Source: Serripes groenlandicus
Taxonomy: Eukaryota > Mollusca > Bivalvia > Cardiida > Cardiidae
Assembly: GCA_031761405.1 (NCBI GenBank)
Contig: JASEVX010000080.1
Span: forward strand, 716,638 to 780,637
Direction: 5' to 3'
Length of the DNA stretch: 64,000 nucleotides
Below, one piece after another: positions 12,226-23,039 of this stretch; position 1 is the stretch's first letter; the number at the start of each line of letters is the position of its first letter. The notes under the pieces were generated by a model. The model worked only from the letters and a program-made list of their open reading frames with translations, had not been told where the DNA came from and ran no database searches. The position numbers and the translations under genes were made by a program.

Positions 12226-15037
12226 TTAAAATTGTTCTGTATTTTCACTGGTACAACCTAGTCGCATAATTTTTCAGATGTATAAAGAAACGTTTTCTAC
12301 ACTCGTCACAAATACGCCAAGGTTGTCTTTACACGACCACGGCTCAACTAGACCTTTACAAATAAGAAACATCCGAAAGGTAAACAAACCAGAAATGTGT
12401 TTCCTTTTCCTTCAACCGTATGCTTCTGTATAACATAAACATCATACACTTTGTTAAAAAAAAACTTCGTTTCTAATCAATTTTTACTATTAAAATTAGT
12501 CTCGTATAGATGGTTAAAAAAAAATAAGCTTTCATCAATTTTAAAAAGAAACTTATTAAAATAAGTTTAGTAAAGATGGTTAGAGAGTTATGTGATGACA
12601 TTAAGGTACACTTGAATTTTCATAAAACGTAATTAGAAAAAGCATCAATGTCGCCGGAAATCCATACTGCAGTTATGCATAACACTTACATTATAGTAGT
12701 TGAACAAAAAACAGTTATCAACTGAAGGACGTATTGGAACATCAAGTCAATTGAGAATGTATCATAACTTGCATTTTTTTTGTCAACGAAGTGAATGTTC
12801 TTCATTGAAATATAATTGAAGCCTTTTATTGTTTATGATCAATCTCCATTCTAAGGTAGGTTGACCATACACACAGCCAACTAATTATTGATCATAAACA
12901 CTAATATAAATGAGTAATCTTACCAATCATTAGTCTTAGTATGTAAACAGTGCTTTCATTGAGGAATACTTATACAACTTATGAATTCCACATACACTTT
13001 TCAAGATGTTTGTCAGAATATTTGAATTTTATTATTTATCAATAAAACAAAACAAAATAGGATTTGCATGCAATAGCACGTCATTTAAACCATTCCCCTA
13101 GTTAAGTCAACATTGGACACCTTTGCAGCAATATACTTTTAAAACAATTAGAAAAGGTTTAAATCGCTGAAGACATTTTCTCAAAATGATATTAGCTTGG
13201 CATCCTAATTACATGTATATCATACTTTGACAAATGTTAAAATGTAGTCCAATATTTATAAATTAGACCACCCTCGAAATATAATATCAGCTACACAGTT
13301 AAATTTCATTGAAATTGTTGTATAATTTCTAACTTAATTTCGAACATAAGCTAAACTCTACAACATGTTAATTTATTGTAAATCTTCCCTTCCTTTTTTA
13401 TAATGAAAATAAAAACTACTCTTTTAAAATTATACCATGATGAGCGCCCTTGTGTCAATGATGCATAACAATAAAAAGATCGCAAGCAAAATGCCTGTTG
13501 GGAATTTAATGACACATCTAAAATTGTCAAGGACGAAATAATTTTGTACGAAAGACCCGATTCGTGAAAAATTCTTCTTCGCATAGTTGTCGTTCTTTAC
13601 ACTCTCTTTATAGGCTAAGAGTGTTCATTCAAAGTCATTTTTCTATTAAAACCAGTTTTTATCTCAGTTTGTTCTTTTCTTCATTTGTTTTGAACCAAAT
13701 AAACATCTTAAATCACCTATAATTAACTATTTGTAAGTGATTGTAAGGACGGCTCTCTGCAAAGGAGATTGATATACGCAGTCGGTATTTGCAAGTCACG
13801 TGATCAACAGTTTTAGCTTCGAAACAGTTCATATTGTAGATATACATGGATACACATTATTAAATGCATTCTTCACAAATCAAGACATCTCTTTGAACAT
13901 GAAAATAACAATCAGTAAGTTAAAATTGCTATCAAAAGGAGAATTCGACGTGATTTTTATCTCGATAGTGACACATAACAGCCTGCTGCAAATCTAATAG
14001 GGACTGTTTTGTCTTCGTAAATAAAACAAAAGTCATAAATGCGAATCAAAATAAAGAAACTGCAAATACTTAAAACATTGAATATTTATTTCATTTTAGA
14101 TGTGTCATAACTTAGTGTTTTTAAACAAACGCAATTGTAATATGTTCAAGACATTTAATGTGTGGGTTTTTTTCTTCAAATAATAACTCTTCTGTTCGGC
14201 GACTACTAACATCTGCGTTGTGGATACTTTCTCTAAAATGGCTGGAAAGAGAGTAATTATCCTACATTGTATTCTTTTGTAAATCATTTTCTGACTATGA
14301 ACAGACAGTCTCTTTTAAATTAATGAATGAGAAGTTGGAAAAATGCGCAACTATCAAAAAGGGCAATAACTCAACCAATATCATATAAAGATATTGCCCA
14401 TTAACGTAAAAGTTATCAACATCATTACTATAATAAGTTGCGAGATATCTTATTAAATAAGATTTTATTAAAAAATGTCTTTAACATATTCAGGGGGTGG
14501 GGGATTACGGCAGTTAGCTTTTTGAGTTAAAGCCATATAAAACATTTAAAATCCCAAACATTGATTGTTTAAAAGTATTTTACAAGACCGAACATGGCAT
14601 TTGGATTTATCAATGGAGGAACACACATTTTTGAAAAGAATAATGCTTTGGAGTTTGGAGCAAAAGAATAACTACAGTCAAAATACGTGATGTATTTTTG
14701 TTTGTAAAGTAGTGTTCAGTTTAAAAACAACTTAAGTCATAATCTAACCGATGCATTGTTTACAAACAAAATACAAAAACCAACTCGAGATGAATTACTT
14801 CTACTCATTGAACTATCGCCGTCACGTGGCTAAAATGCACGAGAACAAATTGTTTTGATATGCAAACTGACCTTGTCACGTTTTTATTACGCGATATTTT
14901 ATAAAGTAAAGGAAGACCGAATGCTGCAAAGAGTCAATCATAAGGAAACTTAATTTCAAATACTAATTATGCAATACAAGAGAATTTTGCCAGACCGAAA
15001 TGATGATTTGCACGTGACGTATCAATCTGAGTCATAG
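12226..15037. other. Repeat-poor AT-rich stretch
   Basis: The longest interval without a recognised repeat. No coding signal seen before 15038. Confidence 0.6.
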
Positions 15038-15131
15038 AGACGCGTTTTGAAAACGGCAAGCATGTCTGTGGACAGACAATCAACCTCAAACTAATGGTCG
15101 GGCCACAAGAAATTGCGGTTATATTGGAACG
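15038..15131 (+). CDS. Candidate exon ending in a consensus GTAAGT donor
   Basis: The segment follows a weak acceptor (ATCTGAGTCATAG) and ends GAACG/GTAAGT. One frame is open over 30 codons, including KHVCGQTINLKLMVG and ending PQEIAVILE; the exon would be phase-2 ended. It is followed 146 nt later by a second splice-bounded segment. No protein family was recognised. It could equally be part of a non-coding transcript, because the next segment contains stops in all frames. Confidence 0.22.
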
Positions 15132-15277
15132 GTAAGTTTAACTCGTACGACTGAGCTTAGGGGATACTTTCATTTCCGTGCAAATAAGGCACAGCTAAAG
15201 GCACAGCTAACGGTAAATCATCTGGAGCAAAACAAAAAACTATGATCGAAGATAACGGATCTTTAATTGTGTTCCAG

Positions 15278-15326
15278 AGATAACGTATTTACTACTGTGA
15301 CATGTTGCTGACGAAACAGTCATACG
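15278..15326 (+). ncRNA. Candidate 49-nt exon between a good acceptor and a GTAAGT donor
   Basis: TTTAATTGTGTTCCAG precedes the segment and CATACG/GTAAGT closes it. All three frames contain a stop, so if spliced it is untranslated, or it terminates the frame of the preceding candidate exon (15038-15131). The assembly gap begins 50 bases downstream, so the rest of a possible transcript may be missing. Confidence 0.2.
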
Positions 15327-15376
15327 GTAAGTACTCCTTTTTGGTGAACGCAGATCGAAGTATGATTGATTAAGGG

Positions 15377-15576
15377 NNNNNNNNNNNNNNNNNNNNNNNN
15401 NNNNNNNNNNNNNNNNNNNNNNNNNNNNNNNNNNNNNNNNNNNNNNNNNNNNNNNNNNNNNNNNNNNNNNNNNNNNNNNNNNNNNNNNNNNNNNNNNNNN
15501 NNNNNNNNNNNNNNNNNNNNNNNNNNNNNNNNNNNNNNNNNNNNNNNNNNNNNNNNNNNNNNNNNNNNNNNNNNNN
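15377..15576. other. Assembly gap (200 N)
   Basis: Exactly 200 N, which suggests a fixed-size scaffolding placeholder rather than a measured distance. Confidence 0.99.
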
Positions 15577-15657
15577 GTGAAGGTTTTGGTGAGTCGTCAC
15601 TGTACGCAGATGATTTCAGCCCTTAAATCGCAAGACGGGGCTCCTGTATAAGTATAT

Positions 15658-15905
15658 CGAGGGCTTGGCGTGAAACGGTTGTAACTTAAAACCTATTTTG
15701 AAAACCCTAGTCTAGGGGCAATTTTGACTCCTTTGTAAACAATGCAAATTTAGGTGTCATTGCTCAGAACGAGCAATGGCACATAAATTTCCATTGTTTA
15801 CCAAAAAAAAAGGATATTAACGCTTATAAAGACTTTATGGCGAGGCAAATTGACCTTGGTAAAAAAATACTAAATTAGTTACAACCGTTTCACGCCAAGC
15901 CCTCG
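15658..15905. mobile_element. MITE family G with 4-bp target duplication
   Basis: CGAGGGCTTGGCGTGAAACG and CGTTTCACGCCAAGCCCTCG ends; ATAT at 15654-15657 and 15906-15909. Central palindrome GTAAACAATGCAAATTTAGG ... CATAAATTTCCATTGTTTAC around CATTGCTCAGAACGAGCAATG-type apex. Confidence 0.88.
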
Positions 15906-15909
15906 ATAT

Positions 15910-16714
15910 GATACTACTCGGCTTTACTAGCCTTATAGGTCGGATTTCGGTTGGCGTGGCCGAATCGAAAAACATGAATCTTCTTGCACAAACAAGTTTG
16001 TGTGGGTGTGTATACGACACTAGATCACGCCCAGTGCTGCCGAGACTCTCCTTGCACGAGTGCATAAGATAGTCTATATCCACACTGGCTGGTGGCAAAA
16101 GTACAATGATATGTACTTATTTAGTGTAACACTTTCAACAGTCCCTTATTATGTCCCTATAATAAAGAGTTGAGTATGCTATAGAGTAAATAAAACACAT
16201 AACTAATTAAGACTACAACGAAACAATCGAAGCCGAAATTAAAACATGATTTTCATCAAAGAGCAGAAATAACATACCGATGTAATTATCTCGAACTGTA
16301 GAAAAATAATTACTCAGCTTTTTTTCTCCCCATCTTGTGTTTCTTCTATGCAAACCAACATCATGTCCGCCGCCAATAACTTTGAAACGGTAATAAATTA
16401 CCTTCTCTACGAGAACATAGTTCCTCTGTTTCATTTAATTATGGCCCGATTTGTTGAACGGGTCGGTTGGAATTAAGAATTCTAACTGAGTGATTAATTA
16501 AATGGCAGTCAAAGTAAATAGATTTGTATTAAGGGCGAAATTGGATTCAGTCAATTCAGAAAGGATTTGTTACGCTGGAGCAGTGAGTAAATATCAAATA
16601 GACGTCGGCTGTCCCTCGGATTTATTGTCTGGCATTTGTTGTCCTTACATAAATGTTTATTCCTATTTAGATTCAGAATATACTTCTGATATTGTCTATC
16701 AACTTTTGATTTTA
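15910..16714. other. No feature recognised
   Basis: Overlapping short frames on both strands at 16502-16826 run into a SINE and are not supported. Confidence 0.5.
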
Positions 16715-16908
16715 TCTGCGCCGGACCCTTACGAAGAGATGCCAGTAATCCACATACATATTTCAGACCAACTGGCTGCTTTAACACATATATTGCTGGC
16801 AAATTAAAGGAAGACGAACGTGTCAAACGTTGTAAATAATGTTGGTCGAGCTGGGGTTTCGGACTCTTAATCCCCTGATTGACAGCCCGTGTCCTTACCG
16901 GTACTAGG
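16715..16908 (-). mobile_element. SINE (type C), degenerate
   Basis: CCAACTGGCTGCTTTAACAC, AATAATGTTGGTCGAGCTGG, TTGACAGCCCGTGTC; the B box is mutated. Confidence 0.65.
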
Positions 16909-16928
16909 AGAAAAATATGAAAATGCAG

Positions 16929-17161
16929 TTAACCCTTTCCCTCATATAGGCGCTTTCTGGCGCCTCTGCAGCAGACGGCTTTTTGAAATCATGACGACAA
17001 AAGAAGAAATTGCTTAAAACGAGCAATTTCTCCTTTCGTCACCATGTTTTCAACTCTATTCAATTATTGTACTTTCATTTAAAGGGAGTTTCCAGAAAAT
17101 TACAGGCATGTTTTCGAAGTCGTCTGCTGCAGATTTGCTGTATATGGGAAAGGAGGGTTAA
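16929..17161 (+). mobile_element. MITE family A beside the Ig exon
   Basis: Intact TTAA at 16929-16932 and 17158-17161. The right TTAA is 7 bases from the donor GT of the minus-strand Ig exon, so the element begins at intron position +10. Confidence 0.88.
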
Positions 17162-17170
17162 AGGTCTTAC

Positions 17171-17283
17171 GCTGTGTTCTCCCACGTAGTTGATGGTACA
17201 GGGTAGAATGGCCGTTTTCTTCGCTGTTGCTGTCACGTTGATGACGGGAACGTCGAAGTTCGGTGACTGTCCATCGACATCCG
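17171..17283 (-). CDS. Internal exon of an immunoglobulin-superfamily gene (IgLON/lachesin/DIP-like, first half of Ig domain 1)
   Basis: On the minus strand a 113-nt open segment is bounded by an acceptor ending TTTCTTATTTCAG-type sequence (TTCTTATTTCAG) and a GTAAGA donor. It starts with two bases of a split codon (phase 1 intron) and ends on a whole codon (phase 0). The 37 full codons read DVDGQSPNFDVPV, then NVTATAKKTAILPCTIN and YVGEHS. The pattern NVT, six residues, A-x-L-x-C-T-I-x-N is the A-prime to B strand of the first Ig domain of cell-adhesion proteins of the IgLON, lachesin and DIP type; the Cys is the first of the intradomain disulphide pair. In the family the next exon would supply V-x-W; no such exon was found at lower coordinates, so it may lie outside the window. 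NVT is a potential N-glycosylation site. The protein would be secreted or on the surface. A family A MITE begins 7 bases beyond the donor GT. The exact subfamily cannot be told from half a domain. Confidence 0.72.
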
Positions 17284-17684
17284 CTGAAATAAGAAAACGA
17301 ATTTAATTATAATTTATTTATTTTACATCGATTCCGAAACAATCTTTCGGCTTATATAATTCACACTCGATGCCAGCTTCATGGCGACCTATTCATAAAC
17401 CAATCTTAATTCGATAATAACTGTAGTACAATTGTATTTCATGAAACTATGCACAATATCTGGATCTGTGGCTGTTCTACGATACAGTAATAGACATATC
17501 AATTTTAAGTCCATATTTATATATGCATGTATAATTGTGACATTGAGTTGTTCATATGTTACACATGCTTCGTTTCATTTTGTTTATGTTTGAGGCGCTC
17601 GTTGAAGATTGACTTGCACACATGTACTATGTCAAATGAGTGTACTCTCTGATTAAATCCTTTATTATTAGTAGTAGTAGTATG

Positions 17685-17810
17685 CAGTGCTCGTGCCGTT
17701 TGTGCGTAGAAATCCCAGCCAGAACCAAATCATAACGGGGTTCTAATCCGGGACTATTGTACGAGAGGTCGATGCTCTACCACTGTACCACTGTCTTCCA
17801 AAGACAATCT
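17685..17810 (-). mobile_element. tRNA-like SINE head in the Ig intron
   Basis: Minus strand A box TGGTACAGTGGTAGAGC and a weak B box CGGATTAGAACCCC. Confidence 0.5.
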
Positions 17811-18059
17811 AACTTGAAAAGTATAATCAATTGGAAATACTTGCTGGGCAGCAGTTGTACATATAGTCCGTGTAAATTAAACTATCACAGAATGAATACA
17901 TAAGGTGGTCGGTCAGTTTACGTAAACTAAATAGTATTCAGTTATGTATACATGTAAGTATACGCCTTTTCGGTAGCGCCCATTCATTTCGACAGATTCT
18001 GCAGATTGCAATAGCCTTTTTGATTGAAAAAGAAATGTTGACATTCTCTTTAAATTAAA

Positions 18060-18150
18060 TTATGACTATTGAAAACATACTGACAAAAGAAGATATCACT
18101 CATGATCTGCCAATTCTCCATGTGCAACAAATTCGTCTGCTAGATATGCA
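18060..18150. mobile_element. Family A relic
   Basis: TGAAAACATACTGACAAAAG and AAATTCGTCTGCTAGA resemble core and right arm; no termini. Confidence 0.4.
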
Positions 18151-18235
18151 TCAAACTACGTTGGAATGATTGTATCCAGACAGGGATGATAACAGCAGTA
18201 AGTGGTGTTTTATGTTATACTATCTCACCCGCCCA

Positions 18236-18428
18236 ACGGAGGTCAAGATAAGAAGGGGGTAAACAGCTCTTTTCTCCACAATATCTCTCTTATCATCCAA
18301 CCAAACCCTATGCGGTGGGTCCTCAAAAGAATTTTCTCACTGAGACGATTCTTTTGAGTACCCACAACATAGGGTTATACAATCAAATAAGGATTTTAGA
18401 ACATGCAAAACGCCCCTTATCTAAACCC
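18236..18428 (-). mobile_element. MITE family J
   Basis: Hairpin at 18304-18376 (AACCCTATGCGGTGGGTCCT pairs with TGAGTACCCACAACATAGGG) flanked by GGAGGTCAAGATAAG and CCCCTTATCTAAACCCC. Confidence 0.7.
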
Positions 18429-18719
18429 CTGAAGTCTATTCTCAGCAGTTTTCTATCCCTAATAGTTTTGGACCGACAAATACAATCCATCTCGGATCGA
18501 TTTAAAATCGCTTCCAAGGAAAAAAAAGTAAATTGAAGTTTACAATAAAAGAGCGACTTTAATACTTCTCCTCAACACACGCGAAAAGACGCCTCTACCT
18601 CTTTCACAAATACGACGTACCTGCAGAAGACGAACATCTAGACAAAAACATAGAAACTATCTTTTAATAAAAGTACAGTTATTGAATAGAGTTGAAACAA
18701 GCTTGACTAAAAAAAATTC

Positions 18720-18965
18720 TTTCTGCAGAATGTACTTTATTGCTCTCTATAATCATACACTTTGTACTTATTCTGGTTTATTGGGATCTAACTAAACTTT
18801 CCAGTCTATTCTAAGACAGTGTTAACCTTTTAAGCAGCACTTGTTTTTGCCTCCAATAAGATGCACTTTATTGCCCTTTTTTATCATACACTTTCTACTT
18901 GTGCTGATTTATTGTATCTAACTAAAATGTGCAGTCTGTTCTATGACAGTGTTAACCTTTTGACT
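18720..18965. repeat. Tandem duplication, unit about 125 bp
   Basis: Both halves contain CTTTATTGC, ATCATACACTTT, CAGTCT, TTCTA and GACAGTGTTAACCTTTT in order. Confidence 0.8.
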
Positions 18966-19499
18966 TCGGGCACCGATTCTAGGAAACCTGTGCCAACAGT
19001 TTTGAGCTTGGCTCTATGTTACTGGTTGATCAATTCAACATGTGTTTCTTGATATACCTAAAATTTGCTATGTGCTCTTTCAAATAAAAAGCCGGACAAG
19101 TCATTTTTAAAAATTGAAACATTGGAAGGTTTACATGTAACCTGAAAAGAAATCAGCATATCATATATATTTAAAGAGACTGGTGTATGTCTGGCACTAC
19201 AAGAGACAAAAAAAACAAATGTTCAAATGCTAGCATGATCTTCTACTGAACAGAACCAAGTCAGACTTTGACAACTCCGCATCATTCCACAGTTTAAAAC
19301 TTTGTAAACAAAGGAGATACTCAACACATAAAACATCCTATATTATCCTCTTTATTTTGGGAACCATTGTCGGTTTAAAACGGAAGCGAACAATATCGTA
19401 TGTTCACACCATGTTACAAACATATAACATACTACTTAAAAATACTCATATCAGGTAAGATATCAATGAATATCCAGGCGAGACTGTGTGAAAGATCTA

Positions 19500-19576
19500 A
19501 TATAAGATGTGTTGAGGATCACCCTTTTTGTAAGACCTTATTTAAGATGTGTTGAGGGTCACCTTTTTTGTGGGAC
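19500..19576. repeat. Short direct duplication
   Basis: AAGATGTGTTGAGGATCACC and AAGATGTGTTGAGGGTCACC, 46 bp apart. Confidence 0.8.
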
Positions 19577-19970
19577 GCGGAACCTTATTACAAGTACAGA
19601 CAGATTGATATGCCGATTTGCCGTCTCTGTTTTCCCCCAATAATTCCCTTGCTTACACGATTTCAATGCATACCAAAACACCCATTCTGTTACTAAAATG
19701 TTTCAAGGAACACAGGACTTAACCTTGTCAATTTAACATTGTAATATAGTACAGATTGTATTCGATCTGCATTACAAATAGTAGCATAATATATAAGAGC
19801 TAGCGAATTGAGGCCTTATTGACACTCATGTTTTGCGTCATTTAGTTTCACATAGGTCCAAATCTAGTAGGGTTACACTTATGTTTTTTTCAGAAGTTGC
19901 ATTTAGATATATTTACAATGAATATGGAGACTGAAGACTCATGCGAGATTGTGCGTATACACTGACTCAC

Positions 19971-20003
19971 CAGAGAGGTCAATGTTCGCGGATCCAATGA
20001 GAT
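19971..20003 (-). CDS. Candidate 33-nt microexon upstream of the Ig exon
   Basis: On the minus strand a CTG/GTGAGT donor ends a short open segment reading LIGSANIDLS plus one base. The donor is phase 1, which fits the two-base start of the Ig exon at 17283; the joined codon is GCG (Ala) and the frame stays open. The only nearby acceptor is the AG in TTAAG. That TTAA (20005-20008) is also the target site of a family A MITE, which puts the MITE directly against the exon. With this acceptor the exon is symmetric (phase 1 in, phase 1 out), so skipping would keep the frame. The residues resemble the region between a signal peptide and an Ig domain, but nothing diagnostic is present. The upstream tract is purine-rich, which argues against an efficient acceptor. 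Confidence 0.3.
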
Positions 20004-20004
20004 C

Positions 20005-20217
20005 TTAACCCTGTTCCTCATACGACAATTCTGTATATTTTGTCAAATATTGGAAAATCTCTATAATTGAATGGATAACCTATGACTAAAAGTGAAAAAC
20101 ATTGTGGTAAAATGAGAAATTGCTGGTTTTGAGCAATTTCTTCTTTTGTCACTATGTATCCAAAATGTCGTCTGCTGCAGAGGCGTCAGAAAGCGTATAT
20201 ATGAGGGAAAGGGTTAA
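20005..20217 (-). mobile_element. MITE family A against candidate microexon
   Basis: TTAA at 20005-20008 and 20214-20217. The reverse-oriented right end reads CGTATATATGAGGGAAAGGG. Its core (GGTTTTGAGCAATTTC) resembles the copy at 24150-24373. Confidence 0.88.
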
Positions 20218-20224
20218 ATCCCTA

Positions 20225-20400
20225 GAAGCGGCTCATATTCCAGGCCGTCGGCTGCTGCATAGTCGTTGCATATTGGAATGGGTGGGCTTAAGCTTTTCCC
20301 CGAGTTCGAACCACAGGCTAGCTTCATGTTTTTCTCTCCTTGTGACATTGGTGCCCAATAACTCTTGGTCTGCCTTAAGGTGCTTGTAGTGTATATTAAG
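20225..20400 (+). mobile_element. SINE, degenerate
   Basis: GAGTTCGAACCACAGGCTAG (B box) followed by TCTCTCCTTGTGACATTGG, the same order as the next copy. Minus open frames of 82 and 94 codons here are by-products. Confidence 0.5.
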
Positions 20401-20504
20401 ATATCCTTGGCACTGGTGTTCCGAAATTCGGACGAAATTCCAGTTAAGCAGGGGTGTATGTCGCGGATGGAGGAGATACAAAATTGATGAGATTGCATGT
20501 AAGC

Positions 20505-20625
20505 GGCCCGGTTAGCTCAGTCGGTCGGTGGAGTATTTGCCCTGAAAGCGAGAGGTCTCGGGTTCCAGCCTCAGACTGGCTGCATGTCTCTCCCTGTGAC
20601 ATTGTATGCTAGATCGATCCCACGC
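20505..20625 (+). mobile_element. SINE with tRNA-like head
   Basis: CCCGGTTAGCTCAGTCGGTC (A box) and TCGGGTTCCAGCCTC (B box), then CTCTCCCTGTGACATTG. The anticodon stem does not fold as a functional tRNA. Confidence 0.6.
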
Positions 20626-20939
20626 TCAAATTGATTTCGCCATTTCTTTCTATAATAATTGAGCACGTCTTTGACGTTTCTCAGTGTAAGATAAACGATT
20701 TAAAGACAAATTGTACGTAATAACAGTAATTACTGTCATTTTATTGCTGTGGTACGGACCTGTCATAATGGAACACTATTGGAAATTAACGCAGCGCTGG
20801 GACTGAAGTATTTTATACGGTGTTCATATAAAAAGATGCAATTGGGCTGTTTTTCCAAAATAATGTTGTGCTTCCCATACCATTTCAAACTCTTTTACAA
20901 TTAAAGTAGGATGTTCAGATATCTTGTGATGTCTTACCG

Positions 20940-21020
20940 AGAAAATGAGAAAATGAGAAATTGCTAAAAAAAAAAAAAAAAAGAGCAATTTCTCGTTTTG
21001 CCAAAATGTTTTTAACTTTT
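20940..21020. mobile_element. Family A core with A-tract in the apex
   Basis: GAGAAATTGCT, a run of about 17-18 A, then AGCAATTTCTCGTTTTGCC: the family hairpin with its loop expanded. Termini are not recognisable. Confidence 0.6.
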
Positions 21021-21248
21021 CTCAGTAATACTAGCTGAGAACAAATCATTTCAGTTCTGTTGTAAACTTTTGAATACAGCTTAGATACTACTGTTAGGTG
21101 CAGATTTTCTCTGTAAACAAAGGCTTGACCCGATCATGTCGATAAAACATATCGGCTAAAACTAAGAGCAAAACAAATCTATCGTATTTGATCTGCGCTT
21201 ATCAGCTCTTGATTCCAAAGAGCGAAGTCAACAAATAGTGAAACAATT

Positions 21249-21372
21249 AACCCTTTCTATTATACAGAGCACCTTTGGTACAGCAGCCATGTTTAGGAAA
21301 CATTGTGGGAAAAGAAGGAATTACTAAAACGAGTACCTTCTCTTTTGAGAATGATGTTTTCATCTGCATATC
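21249..21372 (+). mobile_element. Family A, right end missing
   Basis: TTAACCCTTTCTATTATACA, GCAGCCATGT and the core GAAACATTGTGGGAAAAGAA are present; sequence diverges after GATGTTTTCATC. Confidence 0.65.
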
Positions 21373-21777
21373 AAACTGATGCGGCATTATTTTCGAATAT
21401 TAAACCATTTATCGCCAGATCATATAACAGCAGACGATGTTTACGTTATCATATCAGGTAAATGGTGAAAATGCATTATTGACAACTACTACTGCTCCCT
21501 TACATTCATTTCTAATTCATTGATATAACCAACTGTAATCAATTTGCTCGAAGTACTTCATGACGAGTCTGTGTACATAATCTGAAAAAAAATTTCGAGT
21601 GATAGAGACTGCATGTAACCTTCCCTGAACGTTAGCTGCTCTGTTGATCAACCTTGTAATGTGCTTCATTGGTGCAGACGATGATTGAACATTATCATGA
21701 CAAATAGAAAAAGGATTATAAATAATGTCAAAAATTACGAATTGCTTTTATTTAAGATACCTCTCCCAACAATGAGC

Positions 21778-21898
21778 TAACATTTGTTGAGTACTTGTGT
21801 AGACAACTAGGTAACCCTAGAGTAGGCGAATGGCCGATAAGATATTACTCAAAAACTGCGGAAAACGGGTTTAAAACCCATGCAATCAATCAATCAAT
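21778..21898 (+). mobile_element. SINE 3' tail fragment
   Basis: CGGGTTTAAAACCCATGCAA followed by TCAATCAATCAAT. Confidence 0.4.
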
Positions 21899-22401
21899 AC
21901 TTTCAGGTCCATGTACTGTATAAACTCTCACAATGTAGTAATATGTATGCGGACACTCGATAACTCGAATATCGCTTTACTCGAATCATCTCCTTAAAAT
22001 AGTGTAGCATTAGTTCTGAGAGCAAATAGAACTGCTACTGCGTTGCTTTCTTTTACTGGTTTAAAATTGTTTTTTATTGTAAAGACTGGAGTATAAATGG
22101 TTTACGAAGCTCGCAATACACGGACGACTTTATCACAAATCCAGTTATCAATCGAGTCATTTTCGAGGTCCGTATCGGGTTCGTATATATAGACCACTGT
22201 TCTGTTGTTCATGATGCAAAGCGAAAATGAATGTTCATGATCTTTCCAATGACATTCCTAGCGGTATTGCGGTTACTATTTTGATAATGACAGAGGACCC
22301 AATGCATGGTAGTGTTAGAAATGTACCATTCAATGAAGTAATGGTAGAACAATATCTGCAATCATTAATTGTTGCTAAACTCAAAAAGTGACCATTGTTA
22401 G

Positions 22402-22612
22402 TTGAACCCTCTCCCACAAACAGACACTTTCTGACGCCTCTGCAGCAGTCGACTTTTAAAAACATTGTGACACAAGGATAAATTGCTCATAATGCGCAAT
22501 TTCTCCTATTGCCATAATGTTTTCAATTTTATTAAATAATTGTTCTTCCATTTATTGGGAACTGTCATTTTGTTGACGAAAAGTTATCAAAGTCGTCTGC
22601 TGTTAGTATGTG
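22402..22612 (+). mobile_element. Family A, right terminus truncated
   Basis: TTGAACCCTCTCCCACAAAC left end; core TTGCTCATAATGCGCAA; stops after GTCGTCTGCTG without the final GGGAAAGGG. Confidence 0.75.
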
Positions 22613-22865
22613 AAGAAACTCATTTATTTAACGTCGATCGCGAAACCAGATGATCAATTAATCACGATCAGAGCATGCTTCATGAATACCTTACATATAC
22701 CAGTGCTCGCGACGTTTTTGTGTGAGAAAGAAACACAAACAAAATCCGTTCATTGCGAGATTCAAACCCGGTACTGTTGGTTTGATAGTCATCCACTGTC
22801 AACAGTTGTAGCAACCATAAACATTAAGAAAATTACTTGTATTTCGTAAAATCAAAGATATTTGT

Positions 22866-23039
22866 ATAACCCTTTCCACTTACAGCATTTTGACACATCT
22901 GCAGCTGTTGACTTTTTAACAAAATATTTTCAACTCCACATGTATTCAATAATTGTACTTTCATTTCTAGAGATTTTCCAAATGTGTTTGCCTAGATGAT
23001 ATCAACCTCGTCTGTCGCAAATGTGTGGGAAAGGGTTAA
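22866..23039 (+). mobile_element. Family A, hairpin deleted
   Basis: ATAACCCTTTCCACTTACAG to GTGGGAAAGGGTTAA, but the central hairpin is missing. Confidence 0.75.

Larger units (their letters stand above)
18429..19970. other. Probable intron of the Ig gene
   Basis: AT-rich with two local duplications; lies between the Ig exon and the candidate microexon. Confidence 0.4.

Noticed and set aside
16929..17161. Family A as an intron-creating element (introner)
   Set aside because: The MITE lies beside splice sites but well inside a longer intron, and does not itself supply both splice sites.
20233..20481. Minus open frames of 82 and 94 codons
   Set aside because: They overlap a degenerate SINE with a visible B box.
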